Shown one piece after another: positions 21,664 to 24,332 of a stretch of 24,332 nucleotides of DNA. Origin of the DNA: Methanobacteriota archaeon (GTDB lineage Archaea > Thermoplasmatota > DTKX01 > GCA-020343715); NCBI GenBank assembly GCA_030594725.1, contig JAUVEQ010000003.1, positions 1 to 24,332 of the forward strand, written 5' to 3'. The notes under the pieces are model-generated. The model was not told where the DNA came from and made no database searches. It worked only from the letters and a program-made list of their open reading frames with translations. The first letter of the stretch is position 1, and every line of letters begins with the position of its first letter. Made by a program: the position numbers and the translations under genes.

Positions 21664-22695
21664 ATGAGCAAGGTAGGAAAGATCGATCTGGACACTTTCG
21701 AGTCCTTCATCCGGGAACGCCTTGGAAGGAAGGACGACAGTGTGGTGGTGCCGCCCCTCACGGGGGTGGATGCTGGAGTTATCGATATCGGGAACGACAA
21801 GGTCCTCATCATCGCGGAGGACCCGATCTTCTCGGTGCCGGGGCAGCCCCTTGAGATGTTCGGATGGTACACCGTCCACATCGGCGCCAGCGACGTGGCG
21901 GTCATGGGGGTCAAGCCAAGGTACATGACGTACTCGCTGCTCATGCCCCCCGAGACCCCGGACGAGGACTTTCGGACCATCATCGACTCGATCCACGAGA
22001 ACGCCGATGACCTGGGCATCGCGATCGTTGGAGGTCACACTGGATATTACCCGGGGTTCATGGCCCCCACCATCGGTGGCATAACCGTGTTCGCGGTCTG
22101 TGGCAAGGACGAGTACATCACTCCCGCCATGGCCCGGCCAGGTGACGACGTACTGCTCACAAAGGGTCCTGCCGTGGAGGCCGCTGGCATCCTGGCCGCG
22201 CTGCAGCCCGAGAAGCTGTCCGCATATCCCCCCGAGCTCGTGGAGATGGCCAAGGCCCAGTGCCAGCAGATGACCGTTGTCAAGGACGCCCTGACGGCGA
22301 TGGAGGCCGGCGGGGTGCACGCGATGCACGACGCAACCGAGGGCGGCGTCCGGGGAGGCCTCTTCGAGATCGCCAGCGCCAGCGGCATAGGCATGGAGAT
22401 CGACGAGTCGCTGTTCGTATACCCCGAGGAGATCCACATCGTTGCCGAGGGCTTCGATTTCGATCCCATCGATGCCATAGCCGAGGGCTCGCTGCTGCTC
22501 ACGGTCGACCCGAGCCATACCCAGTCCGTCCTGTCGGCCCTCGAGGGCGTGGGCATCGCCGCTTCCGTGATAGGAAGGTGTACCGATGACGGGTCCGTAC
22601 GCACCATCAAGCGGCGCGACGGCTCGGTCGAGAAACTCTACATCCCCGAACAGGACCCGTTCTGGCCCCTGTTCTTCGAGGCGCTGGGCGCATAG
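21664..22695 (+). CDS. AIR synthase-related protein (PurM/HypE/SelD superfamily)
   Basis: A 343-residue ATP-grasp-like PurM-superfamily protein. It has the N-terminal phosphate/metal half (SVVVPPLTGVDAGVI; GASDVAVMGVKPRYM), the glycine-rich IVGGHTGYYPG, and the C-terminal AIRS_C half with LLTKGPAVEAAG and HDATEGGVRGGLFE. HDATEGGVxGGL is strongly conserved in HypE. However, HypE ends in a PRIC cysteine that receives the thiocarboxamide, and this protein ends in FWPLFFEALGA without one, so it is not canonical HypE. It is also unlikely to be PurM. ATG 21664 follows GGAGG at 21652-21656, and an in-frame stop at 21646-21648 excludes a longer start. The substrate is unknown. Confidence 0.82.
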   Translation: MSKVGKIDLDTFESFIRERLGRKDDSVVVPPLTGVDAGVIDIGNDKVLIIAEDPIFSVPGQPLEMFGWYTVHIGASDVAVMGVKPRYMTYSLLMPPETPDEDFRTIIDSIHENADDLGIAIVGGHTGYYPGFMAPTIGGITVFAVCGKDEYITPAMARPGDDVLLTKGPAVEAAGILAALQPEKLSAYPPELVEMAKAQCQQMTVVKDALTAMEAGGVHAMHDATEGGVRGGLFEIASASGIGMEIDESLFVYPEEIHIVAEGFDFDPIDAIAEGSLLLTVDPSHTQSVLSALEGVGIAASVIGRCTDDGSVRTIKRRDGSVEKLYIPEQDPFWPLFFEALGA

Positions 22696-22715
22696 GCTCA
22701 AGCAGATGGGGGATT

Positions 22716-22782
22716 GAAAAAAAGAAAGGTGGACCCCGGCTTTCACCGGGGACCGGAAGACGCCGGCAGGGACACTGCCGGC
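22716..22782 (-). terminator. Double-hairpin terminator of the DUF1059 gene, between convergent genes
   Basis: Read on the minus strand there are two stable GC stems: an 8-bp perfect stem GCCGGCAG/CTGCCGGC (22762-22769 with 22775-22782, five-base loop) and a 6-bp CCCCGG/CCGGGG stem (22734-22739 with 22746-22751). These are followed by the T-rich tract CTTTCTTTTTTTC (22716-22728). This fits termination of the gene ending at 22807. On the + strand it lies 20-90 bases after the AIR-synthase-like gene and may act in both directions. Confidence 0.6.
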
Positions 22783-22806
22783 GGTCCGGATTACTGAAGC
22801 GCTTGC

Positions 22807-23004
22807 TCAGCAGTCTTGATTGTGGATGACAGCCGCATTGATGGCGACCATCTCTTCGTCGCTGTATCCGCCTTTATGATTATGGACCTCGGCGTCATGT
22901 CTCACGGCCCTTTCCATCATCTCGTCCTTCGTATGACCTTGTGCAACATAGTCGCACTGCGTTCCCAAATCGCTGCACTTAAGCTCGTAACATTCGTTTG
23001 CCAT
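22807..23004 (-). CDS. DUF1059 small protein
   Basis: A 65-residue protein beginning MANECYELKCSDLG. I chose ATG 23004 because AAGAGGTGAT lies just upstream; the frame is open to 23037 but the extra residues (MTPVPPARGDK) have no ribosome site and do not fit the family. It matches DUF1059 proteins, short Cys-containing polypeptides of the form C..LG..C.F.A.G.T.EE......H....H, here CSDLGTQCDYVAQGHTKDEMMERAVRHDAEVH, ending NQDC. Four cysteines and three histidines suggest metal or redox binding, but the family's function is not established. It is monocistronic, with its own promoter and terminator. Confidence 0.82.
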   Translation of the reverse strand: MANECYELKCSDLGTQCDYVAQGHTKDEMMERAVRHDAEVHNHKGGYSDEEMVAINAAVIHNQDC

Positions 23005-23080
23005 TTTATCACCTCTTGCCGGTGGGACGGGTGTCAAAAAGAGGACCCACCAGTCGTATTGTCACAATCATAACGGGGAT

Positions 23081-23111
23081 GCTAATATAGTTGCCTCCGA
23101 ACCAGGTTCGG
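23081..23111 (-). promoter_or_regulatory. DUF1059 gene promoter with adjacent operator-like palindrome
   Basis: The minus-strand box CAACTATATTAGC (23081-23093) is a good TATA element. Immediately upstream of it, CCGAACC-A-GGTTCGG (23097-23111) is a perfect inverted repeat with 7-base arms. A factor bound there would sit at the BRE of the DUF1059 gene and about 40 bases from the divergent TATA box of the thioredoxin-like gene. Confidence 0.45.
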
Positions 23112-23152
23112 CTTTCCGGTCCCTAAGAAAAATACCCCTACAAGCGAAGGCT

Positions 23153-23166
23153 CAAATCATATATAG
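23153..23166 (+). promoter_or_regulatory. TATA box of the thioredoxin-like gene
   Basis: AAATCATATATAGC lies about 50-60 bases before the TTG start at 23214. This gives a leader of about 25 bases containing GTGAGGTGAG, a good ribosome binding site. Confidence 0.5.
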
Positions 23167-23213
23167 CTGGGCCTGATAATGTGTATCGAAGATATTTTGG
23201 GTGAGGTGAGAGA

Positions 23214-23483
23214 TTGGGAGATAACGAACTTCTGGAATTCTATGGGGCGGAATGTGACCACTGCAAGATGGTGGCCGGCTTCCTCGACCGACTGGAAGAG
23301 GAGGAGGGCATCGCGGTGGACAAGCTGGAGGTCTGGCACAACTCCGCGAACCAGCAGAAGTTCTTCCAGCTGGGCCAGGGCAAGTGCGGTGGCGTGCCCT
23401 TCCTCATAAACACCAGCTCGGGAGCATTCCTCTGCGGTCCCAAGGAGTACGAGAAGGTACGAGACTGGGCAACGGGCAAGTGA
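23214..23483 (+). CDS. Small thioredoxin/glutaredoxin-like protein
   Basis: An 89-residue protein starting at TTG 23214, with GAGGTGAG at 23203-23210. It has a redox CxxC (ECDHCKMV, C14-C17) after a beta strand FYGAEC, a downstream GVPF with the probable cis-proline of the thioredoxin fold, and two extra cysteines, C58 (just before GGVPF) and C74. It is shorter than classical thioredoxin (about 105) and the middle resembles glutaredoxin-like mini-thioredoxins. The partner is unknown. It shares a bidirectional control region with the DUF1059 gene and is followed 82 bases later by the E1-alpha gene. Confidence 0.75.
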   Translation: MGDNELLEFYGAECDHCKMVAGFLDRLEEEEGIAVDKLEVWHNSANQQKFFQLGQGKCGGVPFLINTSSGAFLCGPKEYEKVRDWATGK

Positions 23484-23565
23484 TGACCGGGCCTCGATCA
23501 CGGCCCTCTGCCATCCGCCCCCCTCGGTTCCCCGATCCACCACATCCACATTAGGAGACGTGAGC

Positions 23566-24332
23566 ATGATAATCGATGAGCACGACCCCCTCAAGGGGGA
23601 GATGTTCCAGGTGCTGGACAAGGACGGTTCCCTCTCAGGGGAGGACCCCGACCTGCCAGAGGACCTTATGAAGGACATGTACTGGTGGATGCTCCTTACC
23701 CGCACCGCCGACGAGAAGGCCGTAAAGCTCCAGAGGCAGGGGCGCATGGGAACCTACGCGCCCAGCAAGGGGCAGGAGGCTACCCAGGTGGGCTCGGCCC
23801 TGGCGATGGGGGAGGACGACTGGCTGTTCCCAGCCTTCCGGGAGCTTGGCTCTTACATGATCCGCGGTTTCTCCCTGGAGTACGACCTCATGTACTTCAT
23901 GGGGGACCCGCGGGGGAACCAGATCCCCGAGGACGCCCTGAGCATGCCCATCTACGTGCCCGTGGGAACGCAGATACCCCAGGCCGTTGGCTTCGCCCAC
24001 GCCATGAGGTACCACGGGGTCGACGACGTGGTCCTGGCATACATCGGCGACGGAGGCACCTCGGCAGGGGACTTCCACGAGGGTTTGAACCTGGCCGGCG
24101 TCCTCAAGACCCCGGTGGTGGTCGTGGTCAACAACAACCAGTGGGCCATAAGCGTCCCCCGCAGCAAGCAGACGGCCTCGGCCACCATCGCCCAGAAGGC
24201 GGTGGCCTACGGCATTCCCGGTGTCCAGGTGGACGGCAACGACGTGGTGGCGATGTACCTGGCCACGTCTGAGGCCATCGACCGGGCCCGGAAGGGAGGG
24301 GGCGCCACCCTCATCGAGGCCGTCACCTACCG
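23566..24332 (+). CDS. pdhA: 2-oxoacid dehydrogenase E1 component, alpha subunit (3'-truncated by window edge)
   Basis: The frame opens at ATG 23566, after TAGGAGACGTGAG, and runs off the window, with 255 codons visible. It shows YAPSKGQEATQVGSA (64-78), FPAFRELG (88-95), the SMPIYVPVGTQIPQAVG segment, and the thiamine diphosphate motif starting GDGGTSAGDFHEGLN (161-175) and ending NNNQWAIS (189-196). That is the GDG...NN motif of E1-alpha, which decarboxylates pyruvate or branched-chain 2-oxoacids and reductively acylates the lipoyl group of E2. The beta subunit, E2 and E3 would be expected downstream. Pyruvate versus branched-chain specificity cannot be decided. It is a direct user of the lipoate made by the genes at 1-4453. 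Confidence 0.93.
   Translation, partial: MIIDEHDPLKGEMFQVLDKDGSLSGEDPDLPEDLMKDMYWWMLLTRTADEKAVKLQRQGRMGTYAPSKGQEATQVGSALAMGEDDWLFPAFRELGSYMIRGFSLEYDLMYFMGDPRGNQIPEDALSMPIYVPVGTQIPQAVGFAHAMRYHGVDDVVLAYIGDGGTSAGDFHEGLNLAGVLKTPVVVVVNNNQWAISVPRSKQTASATIAQKAVAYGIPGVQVDGNDVVAMYLATSEAIDRARKGGGATLIEAVTY

Noticed and set aside
21664..22695. Calling this gene hypE
   Set aside because: The C-terminal PRIC cysteine is missing and no other hyp gene is nearby.
21523..22746. 407-residue minus-strand open frame over the AIR-synthase-like gene
   Set aside because: Antisense shadow; the + strand has conserved PurM-superfamily motifs and a ribosome binding site.
1..24332. tRNA/rRNA genes, CRISPR arrays, insertion sequences or integration sites
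   Set aside because: Intergenic regions were read for cloverleaf-like TTCGA arms, regularly spaced repeats and transposase-like frames; none was convincing.

Overview
The window looks like a high-G+C archaeal chromosome segment. Supporting signs are BRE/TATA-type promoters (purine-rich element followed by an A/T box) in front of several genes, strong GGAGG/GAGGTGA ribosome binding sites, TTG and GTG starts, methanogen-type heterodisulfide reductase (Hdr) genes, a geranylgeranyl-reductase-like flavoprotein, a UbiA prenyltransferase and an archaeal-type lipoate assembly set. A non-methanogenic or uncultivated Thermoplasmatota/Euryarchaeota lineage is my best guess. The taxonomy is inference; there is no rRNA or tRNA in the window to anchor it.

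Region 1 (1-4453, + strand) is a tight lipoyl-cofactor operon. It holds the 3' end of a radical SAM protein (LipS1-like), a lipoate-protein ligase fused to a cysteine-rich DUF116 domain, a LipT-like FAD oxidoreductase and a second radical SAM protein (LipS2-like). Region 2 (4454-4803) is a long leader with a strong TATA element and two small hairpins; the second encloses the ribosome binding site of hdrC. Region 3 (4804-16675, + strand) is an eight-gene electron-transfer operon: hdrC, hdrB, a double-length hdrA, mvhD with a C-terminal extension, a second double-length hdrA, a single-module hdrA, a short mvhD, and an FrhB/FdhB-like iron-sulfur subunit. Most junctions are 1-4 base overlaps. The predicted complex has five FAD domains and many Fe-S clusters, but no hydrogenase or formate dehydrogenase catalytic subunit is in view.

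Region 4 (16758-17964, - strand) has mobA and a lone gcvH-like lipoyl carrier. Region 5 (17965-18912) is a divergent regulatory region followed by a protein that looks like two tandem RAM/ACT-like domains. Region 6 (18956-21398, - strand) is a UbiA prenyltransferase gene preceded by a secreted, membrane-anchored protein with a cytoplasmic coiled-coil tail. Region 7 (21664-24332) has an AIR-synthase/HypE-superfamily protein, a DUF1059 mini-protein with a double-hairpin terminator, a thioredoxin-like mini-protein, and the 5' part of a 2-oxoacid dehydrogenase E1-alpha gene.

The recurring theme is lipoyl chemistry: cofactor assembly, a lipoyl carrier protein, and a dehydrogenase whose E2 partner needs lipoate, all around an unusual Hdr supercomplex. 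The most interesting hypothesis is that this HdrBC uses a disulfide other than CoM-S-S-CoB, possibly a lipoyl disulfide on the GcvH-like protein. That link rests on gene proximity only and is not demonstrated by the sequence.
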